Virus record (IMG/VR): IMGVR_UViG_3300006854_000165
Coordinates: 1 to 39,364 of that record
Source: a virus
DNA length: 39,364 bases
Reading direction: 5' to 3' (one strand)
The notes beneath the pieces were generated by a model. The model was not told the origin of the DNA. It searched no databases and saw only the letters and a program-made list of their open reading frames with translations. The translations under genes were made by a program, and so were the position numbers. Below are positions 22,697-32,177 of this stretch, in pieces. How positions within the stretch are numbered: position 1 is the stretch's first letter; each line of letters starts with the position of its first letter.

Positions 22697-24960
22697 TGCC
22701 GGGGCCCGCGCCGTTCATCCCGCCCGAGGTCTACCAGTGGCCTCAGTTCGGCTTCGCACCGCAGGGTGGCTCAGCGCCGACGCCGGACCAGCCGCCGGTG
22801 TTCGCGCCCCAGCCGAACCTTCCGCCGGAGGTGCTGAACGGCATGGGATGGGCACCGGCAGCAACCCCTACGCCACCGGCACCCATCCCAGCGGTACCGC
22901 CGGTGGAGTATAGGGTCCCGGTTGAGGCGTTCAAGGGCGCGCCGACTCAGAATCCCGCGGCCCAGAAAGCCCAGCTCGCGGGCGGACCTCCGCCGAGCGC
23001 GGAGCAGGCCATCCAGCGGGCAGGGCAGACAACGGAGCAGGCGCTTGGCCGGCAGGAGCAGGCACAGCAGGTCAAGGGCGAGCTCGGCGCGGCGCGGGCG
23101 CAGGAGGAGCGGCCGATTTACGAGCAGGCGGCGACGCAGGCACAGGACCAGGTCGCCAAGCAGACCGCACAGAACGCGGCGGACGCCGAGATGCGCTCGA
23201 CGCTGACCGCGAATATCAACAAGGCGGTCGATGCGGAAGCCGCATATCACATCGACCCGAACCGGAAGTGGAAGTCCGCCGGCACCGGTCAGAAGATCGG
23301 ATCGGCGATCGCCATCATCCTGTCCAGCGTAGGGCAGGCGATGATGCGCCAGCCGGGCAATCCCGCCCTGGACATCATCCAGAAGGGCATCCAGGATGAC
23401 GTCGAGGCGCAGCGCACCGAGCTCGAGAAGAAGGGGCGGGCGGTCAACCACGCCCAGCAGCAGCTGCAGAACTACACCGCCATGACCGGCGACCAGCGCG
23501 CGGCGGCTCAGCTTCTCGAGGCGACGCAGCTCAAGGCACAGGCCGCCGACATCCGAGCGATCGGCGCGAAGTACGCGGCGCCGGACGCGAAGCTCAACGC
23601 CGAGACCGCGGCAGCACAGCTCGAGGAGCGTGCCGGCGTGCTGCAGCTCGGCGTCGCCGACAAGCTCGGCGATCTGCAGGTGAAGAAGCGCCAGCTCGCG
23701 CTCGAGGGCGCCCGGGTCGGGATCGCAGGCCGCGCGCAGCAGCTCGACGAGAAGAAATTCCTCTTCGACCAGAAGAAGGAGATGGACCAACTCGCCGTCG
23801 AGTACGAAAAGCTTGGCCAGAAGGACCGGGCGGCCAAGGCCAAGCAGGTCGGCGAGGAGGGCATCTTCAATCCCACGACCGGAGACCCACTACTCACCGC
23901 GCGCGGTCGCGAAATGGTCGGCGAAGCTGACAAGCTCGAAGCACAAGCTCGACAGGACCCGACGCAAAGTCAGGCGCTCCAGCAGAAGGCGCAGGAGCTT
24001 CGCAACGAGGCAAGGTCTGGTGAGGTCGCCGTCGTCGCCGACAAGGAAGCTCGCAAGGAGATCCGCACTCAGCTCGCAAGCTCGCAAGCCATCATCGACG
24101 CGACCGCCAAGGTGAAGGAGTTCCTGCGCACCGACCCTGCCGCGTGGGACCGCGAAGGCTGGGCGGCGGCGAAGTCCCAGCTCGGTGCGGCGATCGCACA
24201 GTACGCCAGCACCATCGGAGAGCGGAACAGCCCGAGGGCATTCGATTCTATCAAGAACGAGGTGCTCAACTTCGACCCCTCGTCGATCATGAGCCGGGTC
24301 GGACGGAAGGCGCCGGGTGTGGCCTCGATCGAAGCCGTTGAGGGTGCGATCCGAACCAACGTCGATACCGCGCTCCGCGCGCACGGCATCAAGGATGGAT
24401 GGGTTCCGCGCGCGAGTGATGCGGCACCGGAAGCCACGTTCGGCGGGCGCACCGATACCGAGCTCGGCGGCTTGAGCACGCGCGCGGTGGCACCCGACCA
24501 GTGGGGGACGGTTGTCAGCGCCGCCGGCAAGAAAGGCGGCGACCTGAACGCGGCGGCCGGCGAGGTCGCCAACGAGGCCGGGGTGCAAGCCGCCTCGACG
24601 CGCACCAACGCTGAGGGTGTGCGCAGCAACTACGGGCTCGACCCGGCGGACGATGACCGGGCGCGCGGGCTTGTGCGCGCCGCGCAGACCGCCTCGAACG
24701 CCGAGCGGGCGCGGATCGCCGATACCCTCGCCCAGCCGCTGCTCAAGGGCCCGAAGTTCGACCCGAATGCGGAGTCCCCCGCGACCTGGGGCGCCCGGCC
24801 GTCACTGGGTAGTGGCATCATCTCCCTAGTGCGTGCCGAAGACCCCAAGCTCTATCAGGAGGTGCTCGCGCGCCTTCCCCCGCTCCAGGCGCAAGCCATC
24901 CAGCAGTATGACCAGCTGTTCGACCAGTTCGGGCGCCCCCGCGCCCAGGCCGGGCGCTAG
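22696..24960 (+). CDS. Internal virion (ejection) protein, coiled coil
   Basis: 754 residues. A Pro-rich start (about 1-75) is followed by long Gln/Ala/Glu-rich coiled coil (QAIQRAGQTTEQALGRQEQA, and around residues 250-480 many LEKKGRA, QLKAQAADIRA helices). One hydrophobic stretch (KIGSAIAIILSSVGQAMM) could insert into membrane. This composition is that of podovirus core proteins that leave the head and build a channel across the host envelope. No enzymatic motif seen. TGATG overlap with the previous gene; the next gene starts in its stop codon. Confidence 0.72.
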   Translation: MPGPAPFIPPEVYQWPQFGFAPQGGSAPTPDQPPVFAPQPNLPPEVLNGMGWAPAATPTPPAPIPAVPPVEYRVPVEAFKGAPTQNPAAQKAQLAGGPPPSAEQAIQRAGQTTEQALGRQEQAQQVKGELGAARAQEERPIYEQAATQAQDQVAKQTAQNAADAEMRSTLTANINKAVDAEAAYHIDPNRKWKSAGTGQKIGSAIAIILSSVGQAMMRQPGNPALDIIQKGIQDDVEAQRTELEKKGRAVNHAQQQLQNYTAMTGDQRAAAQLLEATQLKAQAADIRAIGAKYAAPDAKLNAETAAAQLEERAGVLQLGVADKLGDLQVKKRQLALEGARVGIAGRAQQLDEKKFLFDQKKEMDQLAVEYEKLGQKDRAAKAKQVGEEGIFNPTTGDPLLTARGREMVGEADKLEAQARQDPTQSQALQQKAQELRNEARSGEVAVVADKEARKEIRTQLASSQAIIDATAKVKEFLRTDPAAWDREGWAAAKSQLGAAIAQYASTIGERNSPRAFDSIKNEVLNFDPSSIMSRVGRKAPGVASIEAVEGAIRTNVDTALRAHGIKDGWVPRASDAAPEATFGGRTDTELGGLSTRAVAPDQWGTVVSAAGKKGGDLNAAAGEVANEAGVQAASTRTNAEGVRSNYGLDPADDDRARGLVRAAQTASNAERARIADTLAQPLLKGPKFDPNAESPATWGARPSLGSGIISLVRAEDPKLYQEVLARLPPLQAQAIQQYDQLFDQFGRPRAQAGR

Positions 24961-27900
24961 TGGGTATCCTCCGCACCCCACAGGGCGCGGTCGTCACCGT
25001 CCCGGATGATCAGGTCGAGCATGCGATCGCCGCTGGGTACTCGCCCATTTCGGTCGAGCAGGCCGCGCAGACCACGGCCGCGCCGGTCGCGCCGGACCAG
25101 AGCGGGATCATCGGCGGCATCACCTCGGGCGTCGCCGGTGGACTGTCCGGGCTGACACTTGGCGCCAGTGACGTCGCGTTGCGCGGACTGCTCGACCCTG
25201 GCCAGCTCGAGCAACTCCAGGCCGCGCGCGAGCAGCATCCCAACCTCCAGGTGGCTGGCCAACTCGGCGGCGCGCTCGCGGGCGGTCTGGCAGCACCGGG
25301 CTCGCTGCTGGCGCGTTCCCCCGCGGGACTCGCGAGCGGGCTCGGGCGCAGCGTGGCAGCCCTTGGCGAGGGGGCTGGTGTGGTTGGCAGGACGGCGGCG
25401 ATCGCCGGTGCCGGCGCCGCCGAAGGTGCACTGCAGAACGCGGGCGCCTACGTCTCGGACGTCGCGCTGGGCGATCGCAAACTGTCGGCGGATGCCTTCG
25501 TGGGTGCGCTGGGTCAAGGCGCGCTCTGGGGCGGAGTAGGCGCCGGCGGACTGTCGCTCGCCGGCGAAGGGCTGGCGCGCATCCGCGGCGCGTTGGGCGG
25601 TGAGCCGCAGACGGTAGCCGCTCGGGCGCTGTTCCCCAAGCAGGACATGGCACGTGGAGCTATAGACGACGTTCAGCGCTCGAGCGCGCGGGTCATCTCC
25701 GACGCGGTGGACGATGGCGCTCAGCTCGATCACGTGGTCGAGAACGCGATCCGCGAGCGGACTGATCTACGCGTTGCCACGGACCCTGAGTTCGCCGCAC
25801 GGATGCAGGCGCTGCAAGCCACACCGGATGAGCTGGAAGGGCTGATGACCGGGCTTAAGGCACCCGAGGTCGGGATGCCGGGTGGGCGCATCGAAGGTCA
25901 TGATGCAGAGCTGGAGTCACTGCTCAAGGGACTGCAGGCGCCGGAGTTCGGGGAGATCGGCGCGGAGATCCCCAAGCGTGTCCCCGAGCAGGCCACCTCG
26001 GTCGGTCGGAGGCGTCCGGCCGCCGTCGAAGCACCATCGGTTGAGCAGAGCACCGCGGTTGGACGCAAGCCGGCGCCGGCGGCCCGCGACGTGCCCGACT
26101 ACGACTCGCTCAAGGCCCGACTCACTAAGTCAGGGCAGGACTGGGAAGAGTCGACCATCCCGGCCAGCGCGCTCGCTGAACATGGCTATTACGAGCCGCC
26201 CGGCGGACATGCAGACCAACTGCGGAACGCCAAGGCGCGCCAGGCCATCGAGGAAGGTCAGCGCGAGCCTGTGTCGCTGCTGGTCTCGCCAAGCGGCAAG
26301 GTGCAGGTGGAGGGCGGCCGGCATCGGATCGCGGCGGCCATCGAGCTGGACAAGCCCATCAAGGTGAAGTGGAGCACCGGAGCGGAGCCCGCTGAGCACG
26401 ATGTCCTACGCGGTGCTCCCCCGAGGACCCCCGATAAGGTGGGTGGGCCAGGCGACCTGATGGCACTCCTTGGTGGAGCTCCAAAGGCGGCAACCGCCGC
26501 CAGCAACGACCTCGAGTCGCTGCTCGCCGGTACCAAGTCGTTGCTGGACAAGGGCGAGACGCTGACCTCGGTCGGTCGCATGGGCCGGCAGTCCCGAGTC
26601 ACTGCTGAGCTGGCCAAGAGCGATCCGCAGGTCAGCTCGCTCGCTGACGCCCAGAACGAGCTGCGGGATGCCCGCGCCAACATGGAGCGCTGGCTGGGCA
26701 AGTACGACGAGCAGATGGATGCCGAGCTGGCAGCGGGCGGCCCCGGCGGCATCGCCTGGAAGGAGCCAGCCGCGCTCCCCGAGGACAAGGTGCAGGCGGC
26801 GCTCGAGCGGCGTGACCCGAACCTGTCCGAGGAGATCGTGCGCGCGGCGCCGGCCATCAGCCGCTATGAGGCGGCCCAGGCTGCGTTGGTCGAGGAAGCA
26901 CAGAAGCAGGGGCTCAAGGTCCCGGAGGCCGCGATCGCACGAGCTGAGGCGTTCCGTGAGGCGCAGCGGCGCGCAACCAGCACGGCGCACGACCAGGTGG
27001 CGCAGATGAGCGCGGCGGTCGATGCCAGCGGCGGCCATCTCGCGCTGGGCGGGCAGACCCCGATCGAGCGCGCGGCGGCGCTGACCGACCGCGCCGGCAG
27101 CATCCTGTCATCCGAGGATGTCCTGCCGGGCGCAGCCAACAAGGGCGCCTCGGTCGACAAGACCATCGTCGACAAAGGCATCGCTGGCCGCGCCAGGGAA
27201 GCCCAGGTCGCCGATCGCACAGTGGTTGAGCCGGGGCTTGGCGCGCGCATCAAGGAGGAGCATGCGATCGGCGCGATCGCAGCGCCGGCCAAGCCTGGCG
27301 TGGGCTCCGCGCTGGGCAACGCGGGAGCCATCTATGAGGCCCTGCGTATGATGGGAGTGCCGTTGCCAAACCCGCACGACATCCCGGTCATCGGTCCGGT
27401 GCTGAGCGCCTACCTGAAGGCGAAGATCCTCGGGAAGGCGTTCGGTCGGTTCGGCGGACGCATCGGTGCGAGCGCGGAAACGGCCATCGCCGGCAAGGCC
27501 GCGCAGGTCACCCAGCGTGTGTACTCCGCTGTGGACCGGATGCTCGGCCTGGGTGAGCGAGCGGTGCGGGCGGCGGCGCCCAAGGCGGGGGGTGTTGCTG
27601 CGATCCTCGGGCACAAGCTGTTCGACGGCGGCTACCCGGACGAGAGCATGAAGCCGGAGCCCAAGAGTGGCGAGCTCGGCGAGATGTACCGGCGCCGCGC
27701 CAGCGAGCTGGCCGCAGCGGTGCAGCCCGGTGCGATGGCGCGGGCGGTGCGCGGGCGAATCCACACCGCGGACCCCGAGCTCGTGCAGATGATCTCCGAC
27801 AACCTCGAGAAGCAGGTCAACTTCCTGCTCGACAAGATGCCCAAGCCGCCCATGCATGCCGGAATCCTGCCAGGGGTCATCGAGTGGTCCCCGAGCCGCT

Positions 27901-28274
27901 CTGCGATGTACGAGTGGTCGCGCTACGTGCGCGCCGCGAGCGATCCGGCTGGGGTGCTTGAGGATGCCGCCGCCGGCCAGGGACTCACGCCACAGGCCGC
28001 GGAGACCATCCGCACGCTGTACCCCAACCTCTGGTCGGCCGCGCAGCGGCGCCTCATCGAGCGCAGCAGCGAGGCCAAGCCAATCAGCTCGGGGATGCGC
28101 CAGCAGCTCAGCATGTTATTCCGGCTGCCCACCGATCCGACCTCGACGCCTGAGTACGCGGCCTGGGCACAGGAAGCCTACCAGCCACCACAGCCGGCGA
28201 CCCCGCCGATGGCTCCGCTCAAGCTCACCGCACCGGTTCCGCTCGCCACCATGACATCAGGAGACCGACCATGA
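24960..28274 (+). CDS. Large internal virion protein with ParB-like domain
   Basis: 1104 residues from GTG 24960. Residues 45-220 are Gly/Ala-rich with several glycine-zipper-like segments (GGITSGVAGGLSGLTLGASD), which suggests membrane insertion during ejection. Residues about 380-480 contain a ParB/Srx-like pattern: a helix with PASALAEHGYYEPPGG, then REPVSLLVSPSGKVQVEGGR and HRIAAAIELDKPIKVKW. The EGGRHRIAAA block is the family's signature; some members are nucleases or NTP-binding. Further coiled coil follows to residue 720, then a helical C-terminal domain. It probably forms, with the two preceding genes, the ejection apparatus. ATGA overlap with the next gene. Confidence 0.72.
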   Translation: MGILRTPQGAVVTVPDDQVEHAIAAGYSPISVEQAAQTTAAPVAPDQSGIIGGITSGVAGGLSGLTLGASDVALRGLLDPGQLEQLQAAREQHPNLQVAGQLGGALAGGLAAPGSLLARSPAGLASGLGRSVAALGEGAGVVGRTAAIAGAGAAEGALQNAGAYVSDVALGDRKLSADAFVGALGQGALWGGVGAGGLSLAGEGLARIRGALGGEPQTVAARALFPKQDMARGAIDDVQRSSARVISDAVDDGAQLDHVVENAIRERTDLRVATDPEFAARMQALQATPDELEGLMTGLKAPEVGMPGGRIEGHDAELESLLKGLQAPEFGEIGAEIPKRVPEQATSVGRRRPAAVEAPSVEQSTAVGRKPAPAARDVPDYDSLKARLTKSGQDWEESTIPASALAEHGYYEPPGGHADQLRNAKARQAIEEGQREPVSLLVSPSGKVQVEGGRHRIAAAIELDKPIKVKWSTGAEPAEHDVLRGAPPRTPDKVGGPGDLMALLGGAPKAATAASNDLESLLAGTKSLLDKGETLTSVGRMGRQSRVTAELAKSDPQVSSLADAQNELRDARANMERWLGKYDEQMDAELAAGGPGGIAWKEPAALPEDKVQAALERRDPNLSEEIVRAAPAISRYEAAQAALVEEAQKQGLKVPEAAIARAEAFREAQRRATSTAHDQVAQMSAAVDASGGHLALGGQTPIERAAALTDRAGSILSSEDVLPGAANKGASVDKTIVDKGIAGRAREAQVADRTVVEPGLGARIKEEHAIGAIAAPAKPGVGSALGNAGAIYEALRMMGVPLPNPHDIPVIGPVLSAYLKAKILGKAFGRFGGRIGASAETAIAGKAAQVTQRVYSAVDRMLGLGERAVRAAAPKAGGVAAILGHKLFDGGYPDESMKPEPKSGELGEMYRRRASELAAAVQPGAMARAVRGRIHTADPELVQMISDNLEKQVNFLLDKMPKPPMHAGILPGVIEWSPSRSAMYEWSRYVRAASDPAGVLEDAAAGQGLTPQAAETIRTLYPNLWSAAQRRLIERSSEAKPISSGMRQQLSMLFRLPTDPTSTPEYAAWAQEAYQPPQPATPPMAPLKLTAPVPLATMTSGDRP

Positions 28275-28762
28275 ACTACGCGCACCCACTAAATATCGAT
28301 GTACCTGCTCTCGTTCTGACGACCGGCGTGAAGGTCGAGCCGCGTGTCGGCGACCCAGCGACCAAGGGGGTGACCCTGGCGAGCGGGACGACCTACGTGT
28401 TCCCGGTCGGCGGAGAGTCGGCGCCGCTCAACAGCGTCCACCTGCTCTGGGACGCGAGCATCATCGTCACCTGGACGATTGAGACGACCAACATGCCGAG
28501 CGCGCAGGGCTCGCAGGTCGACGTGAGCCCATTCGATTCGACCGCTGGCAACTGGATGCAGGAGAACCCGAGCGGCACCTACGTCAGCGGATCCGGCGCC
28601 GGCGGCATGACTGCGACGAACCTCACCCTGGTTGTGGCCGGCGGTACCGCGGGCGGCAGTACCATCCACGTCGGCAACTTCGGGACTCGGCGGATGAGGG
28701 TAAAGGCGGTCGTCGCCGGCACCGGCGGCGTGGTCCGCGTCCTCTGCTGGGGCAAGGCATGA
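28271..28762 (+). CDS. Beta-rich virion protein
   Basis: 163 residues, ATGA overlap on both sides. Strand-rich sequence without helices (TTGVKVEPRVGDPATKGVTL, VHLLWDASIIVTWTIETTN, TLVVAGGTAGGSTIHVGNFG), like a jelly-roll. It may be a tail appendage or decoration protein, since it lies between the ejection genes and the appendage genes. No family recognised. Confidence 0.65.
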   Translation: MNYAHPLNIDVPALVLTTGVKVEPRVGDPATKGVTLASGTTYVFPVGGESAPLNSVHLLWDASIIVTWTIETTNMPSAQGSQVDVSPFDSTAGNWMQENPSGTYVSGSGAGGMTATNLTLVVAGGTAGGSTIHVGNFGTRRMRVKAVVAGTGGVVRVLCWGKA

Positions 28763-29565
28763 TCGGTCCACGCGTCGGTCCGAAGGTCGGCCCGCGCGTG
28801 GGTCCGGCCGTTGGCGTGTCAGCCGACCCCATCGCGAACAGCGGCGGAGCGATCGCCGGTGTCACGTTCGATGCCGGCGGCCAGAAGTATTTCCCGGCGA
28901 ATGCTGCCGAGTGGACGCTGCTCATGGCGGCGGCCGGGCTCGCGACCGGGAATCCTGCGAGCGTCTGGAACATGCAGGAGGCAAGCGGGAACGCGGCCGA
29001 CAGCATCGGAGCCATCACGCTCACTCCGACGAGCATCAGCCTCTACCAGCAAGCCGTGCCGGGATACTCGCGGTTCTCCATCCGCGGCATCGATGGCCAG
29101 GCGGCGGCGATGCGCAACCTGGCGACCGCTCCGAATCCGTCGCTGACGAGCACGCTCGTGATGTGCTTCGTCGACTTCAATGCGATCCCGGCGGGCGTGC
29201 GCGACATCAGCGGCGTCGCCGCGAACGCGCTGACGCAGTTCATGATCACCACTGGAAAGCTCCAGCTCGTGAGCGGGGCCACGGTGCAGACCGTGAACGC
29301 GGTCGGCGTCGCGGTGCGCCCGGTGCTGCTGCGGATCAACAACACGGCGACCACCGCCGCGCTGTTCACCGATCAGGAGAAGCTCAGCACGACATACGTG
29401 CTACCCACGAGCGGAAACCTGGTCACGTTCGGAAGAGTGGCAGGCACGATTGCCTCTGTGGGATACTTGTATGGATGTGAGTTCACGGGCGCGGCTGCGG
29501 AGCTGTCGGACGCGCAGGTGAAGACGCTGCTGCAGACGCTTGGATGGTCCATCCCCTGGACCTGA
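28759..29565 (+). CDS. Tail protein with LamG-like domain
   Basis: 268 residues. A repetitive N-terminus (GPRVGPKVGPRVGPAVG) is found at the start of several phage tail proteins and may act as an attachment arm. Residues about 80-260 look like a concanavalin/LamG-type sandwich (SVWNMQEASGNAADSIGAIT, LTSTLVMCFVDFNAI, AELSDAQVKTLLQTLGW), a fold that binds carbohydrate. Assignment to this fold is by pattern. ATGA overlap with the preceding gene. Confidence 0.68.
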   Translation: MIGPRVGPKVGPRVGPAVGVSADPIANSGGAIAGVTFDAGGQKYFPANAAEWTLLMAAAGLATGNPASVWNMQEASGNAADSIGAITLTPTSISLYQQAVPGYSRFSIRGIDGQAAAMRNLATAPNPSLTSTLVMCFVDFNAIPAGVRDISGVAANALTQFMITTGKLQLVSGATVQTVNAVGVAVRPVLLRINNTATTAALFTDQEKLSTTYVLPTSGNLVTFGRVAGTIASVGYLYGCEFTGAAAELSDAQVKTLLQTLGWSIPWT

Positions 29566-29578
29566 GGAGGGAACCCCT

Positions 29579-30949
29579 ATGGCACAGATCAATGCAAAGT
29601 TCTTCGGAGTAGTCGGCGATGGAGTGACAGACGATCGATCGGCGCTGCAATCAGCCCTGGATGCAGCTGCAGGCGGAGACCTGCTCATCCCCAACGGCGT
29701 GTATGCGCTCGGGCAGGCACCGGGCGGGAAGTACTACTCGCTCAAGGTGCCGCCGAACACGCGCGTACACGGCGAGTCGCAGACCGGATGCCGGCTCGTC
29801 CAGCTCCCCGTTCCTGGCAGCGTCCGCATGCTCCAGGTCGAGGGAGACAGCGTGCTCATCGAGAGCATGACGCTCGACGGCAATGCCGGCGCGATGCCGG
29901 CGGATGAACATCGCGCGGGCGTGTTCGCGATGGGCTCCGGGCTCACGCTGTCACAGCTTACCGCGGTGGCGTTCAGTGGCGACGGCATCTACCTCTACAC
30001 CGGTGAGCGCATCTTCATCGATCGTGTGGTGTGTGTCGCGAACCGCCGCAACGGCATCACGCTGGGCGGCCCGGTCCGCAACGTGGTTATCCGCGACTGC
30101 GAGCTGATCGGGAACACCGCGCAGCAGCTAGACTCCGAGCCCGGAACGACCGCCGACTCACCGGACAACGTGTCGGTCGTTCGATGCCTACTCGATGCGC
30201 ATGGGGCCAGCGGCGACTACGTGCTGGCGATCGCCGGTAGCGGCGCCGCCCGGCGTACCCGGCGCTGGAACGTGAGCCAGTGCGAGATCAACGGCCCGGT
30301 GATCATCTGCTGGGCGGATGATGTCCTACTCGCCGAGTGCTGGGGCGGCCACAGCGTCAACAAGCCGGCGGTCCGCGTGTACCGCGCCTGCGACCGCATC
30401 ACCATGCGCGACTGCGAGCTCGAGCTGTTCGGGCCATCCAGCGAGGTCATCGACATCACCGGGACGGGCGCCGGTCAGTGCCCGCAGACCGTGCGGATCA
30501 AGGGATGCCACTTGAGGGCGAACGGCGTCACACACGGCATCAGCGTGAACAACGCGCTCGCCGTGTTCCTGACCGACAACGACCTCACCGGGAACGGCGT
30601 GGCGGCGCCGTACGTGAGCGGCGTATACATCCGCTGCAGCCTCGCAGAATCCCCCATCGGCCTGGTGAGCGTGCACGGCGGCACCATCTCTGACTTCGGC
30701 CAGTACGGCGTCAGCGTCAACAACGCCCCCGGATGCGCGACCGAACAGGTTTCGCTGCGCCACGTGCGGTTCATGTCCAGCACGAACTCCATGCGGTACG
30801 CATCGGGATACGGGCTAGGCGTCACCGAGGTCATCCACGACCAGCTCGAGCTGATCGGCGCCGGGCTGCTGGGCCCCATCGACCCGCTCAAGATGCCGCC
30901 GGGCGTCGGCCTCACCATCGAGGCCGGGAAGCGATGGCGTGCCCCGTGA
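29579..30949 (+). CDS. Tailspike with right-handed beta-helix (pectate-lyase-like)
   Basis: 456 residues from ATG 29579 after GAGGAGGG. The N-terminus (FGVVGDGVTDDRSALQSALD) is the classic start of pectate-lyase-3 type spikes. It is followed by about 15 rungs with regular valine/isoleucine strands and Asn/Cys ladders (VIRDCELIGN, ITMRDCELELFG, VRIKGCHLRANG). Such spikes trim and often degrade surface polysaccharide. Catalytic residues cannot be assigned by eye. The end overlaps the next start as GTGA. Confidence 0.85.
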   Translation: MAQINAKFFGVVGDGVTDDRSALQSALDAAAGGDLLIPNGVYALGQAPGGKYYSLKVPPNTRVHGESQTGCRLVQLPVPGSVRMLQVEGDSVLIESMTLDGNAGAMPADEHRAGVFAMGSGLTLSQLTAVAFSGDGIYLYTGERIFIDRVVCVANRRNGITLGGPVRNVVIRDCELIGNTAQQLDSEPGTTADSPDNVSVVRCLLDAHGASGDYVLAIAGSGAARRTRRWNVSQCEINGPVIICWADDVLLAECWGGHSVNKPAVRVYRACDRITMRDCELELFGPSSEVIDITGTGAGQCPQTVRIKGCHLRANGVTHGISVNNALAVFLTDNDLTGNGVAAPYVSGVYIRCSLAESPIGLVSVHGGTISDFGQYGVSVNNAPGCATEQVSLRHVRFMSSTNSMRYASGYGLGVTEVIHDQLELIGAGLLGPIDPLKMPPGVGLTIEAGKRWRAP

Positions 30950-31353
30950 GCGATGCGCAATTCGCCGCGCTCATGGGTGCGCTCGTCGGCGTCGGCGGCG
31001 CTTTCGTCAAGCTGGTCCACTGGTTCGGGACGCGCGCTGTCGTCAGCATCACCGCAGCGTTCGACCGGGTGGTGAAGTCGCTCGACGACAACACCTCGGC
31101 CACCCGGGAGATCGCCCGCTCACAGATCGAGCACGCCGCGCAGGTGGCCAGCTCGCAGGCGACCGTCGCCGCGAAGCTCGACCACATCGCCGACTGGGTG
31201 CACGAGCACACGCCGGTCGAGCCACATCCGCCTCCTCAGGCCGTTCAATACCCGCCGAGCGAGCGCCGCCGCCGTCTCGACGTCATCAAGGAAGTCACCC
31301 CCACCGAGCTTCCGCCCGGTGGACGCTACCACCACAGCAAAAGGAGATCGTAA
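30946..31353 (+). CDS. Membrane protein of the lysis module
   Basis: 135 residues from GTG 30946 (GTGA overlap; ATG 30934 is an in-frame alternative). A hydrophobic N-terminus (FAALMGALVGVGGAFVKLVH) is followed by a helical part with NTSATREIARSQIEHAAQVA and a Pro-rich, basic tail. It could be an inner-membrane spanin or holin-associated protein. It lies directly before the small holin candidate. No family recognised. Confidence 0.65.
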   Translation: MSDAQFAALMGALVGVGGAFVKLVHWFGTRAVVSITAAFDRVVKSLDDNTSATREIARSQIEHAAQVASSQATVAAKLDHIADWVHEHTPVEPHPPPQAVQYPPSERRRRLDVIKEVTPTELPPGGRYHHSKRRS

Positions 31354-31505
31354 TGGATTCCACATTTTGGATGGCACTCGCGGGTGCCGTGCTCGGGGGG
31401 CTGTCGTTTGTCCTCCACATCATCGCCCCACTCACGAAGAACACCATCGACGACAAGATCCGAGATGGCATCGACGTCGCCCTGGGGAAGCGAGACGCTC
31501 AGTGA
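31353..31505 (+). CDS. Holin candidate (small single-span membrane protein)
   Basis: 50 residues with AAAGGAG before ATG 31353. One transmembrane helix (FWMALAGAVLGGLSFVLHII) is followed by a charged tail (TKNTIDDKIRDGIDVALGKR). Small proteins of this type can form lysis pores or regulate them. The assignment comes from size, membrane segment and position beside a lipoprotein gene. It overlaps the next gene as GTGA. Confidence 0.6.
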   Translation: MDSTFWMALAGAVLGGLSFVLHIIAPLTKNTIDDKIRDGIDVALGKRDAQ

Positions 31506-31873
31506 AGCCGGTAGCCATCGCGCTCACCGCCATCCTGGGCGCGAGCTCGTGCGCGCAGACCAAGGCCATCGTGACCGAGGGTGGCCAAGCCGTGCTCGAC
31601 TGCACCAAGGAAAACGCCGGTGACCTGGCAACGCTCGGGCTCCAGCTGGCCGTATCCGCAGTTCGCTCCCTGGCCGGCGGTGGTGCCATCGACTGGATCC
31701 TCCTCGGAGGACAGGCAGAACATGCCGGTCTCGAGATCGGGACATGCGCGCTCGCCAAGCTGCACTTCCAGCTGGCCGGCAGCGGCACAGCACGATCGAT
31801 CGATGACCCGGGCGCGCTCGAGCTCGAGCGGCTCAAGGCCAAGCTCGGCGTCAGCTTGCTGCGCGGAGTCTGA
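31502..31873 (+). CDS. Lipoprotein of the lysis module, possible outer-membrane spanin subunit
   Basis: 123 residues from GTG 31502. A signal peptide with lipobox (ALTAILGASSC) predicts lipidation at Cys17, and Cys residues recur at 33 and 81. The body is helical with a hydrophobic middle (DLATLGLQLAVSAVRSLAGG). In two-component spanins the lipoprotein spans from the outer membrane to bind the inner-membrane partner, so this and 30946-31353 could be such a pair. It is longer than most o-spanins and not Pro-rich. It ends 23 nt into the convergent nuclease gene. Confidence 0.6.
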   Translation: MKPVAIALTAILGASSCAQTKAIVTEGGQAVLDCTKENAGDLATLGLQLAVSAVRSLAGGGAIDWILLGGQAEHAGLEIGTCALAKLHFQLAGSGTARSIDDPGALELERLKAKLGVSLLRGV

Positions 31874-32177
31874 GCGCCGCAACCAGCGCGAGCGCCTGCT
31901 CGGGCGACTCGGCGATCGCAGGGGCCGCTCCCCAGGCTGCCCACCATGTCGCCTGGGCTTTGGTGAGCATCGTCCCGCGTTGGGTGGCGTGCGTTCCCGT
32001 CTCCTTCACCTCCATGATGAGCAGCAGGTCTTCCAAGTCATAGACCTGCACCGGAACCCTCACCAGTAGGTCAGGGACGCCGGTACCCTCGAGCTTGGCC
32101 ACCGTGCATCCGGCATCGGTCAGCGCCTTGATGATGGCCTTCTCGTTGGCATCGCGCCTCTTCGTCCAGCGCCCCAT
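31851..32177 (-). CDS. VRR-NUC-like (PD-(D/E)XK) nuclease
   Basis: 108 residues. The small nuclease core is complete: E12 in a leading helix, D36 in GTGVPDLLV, E56-V-K58 in LLLIMEVKETG, and the following LTKAQATWW helix with Gln74-type placement. Relatives act on branched or single-stranded DNA, for example as Holliday-junction resolvases. It starts as TGATG with the preceding gene and is the last gene of the long early operon; its end overlaps the convergent late lipoprotein gene. Confidence 0.8.
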   Translation of the reverse strand: MGRWTKRRDANEKAIIKALTDAGCTVAKLEGTGVPDLLVRVPVQVYDLEDLLLIMEVKETGTHATQRGTMLTKAQATWWAAWGAAPAIAESPEQALALVAALRLRAAS

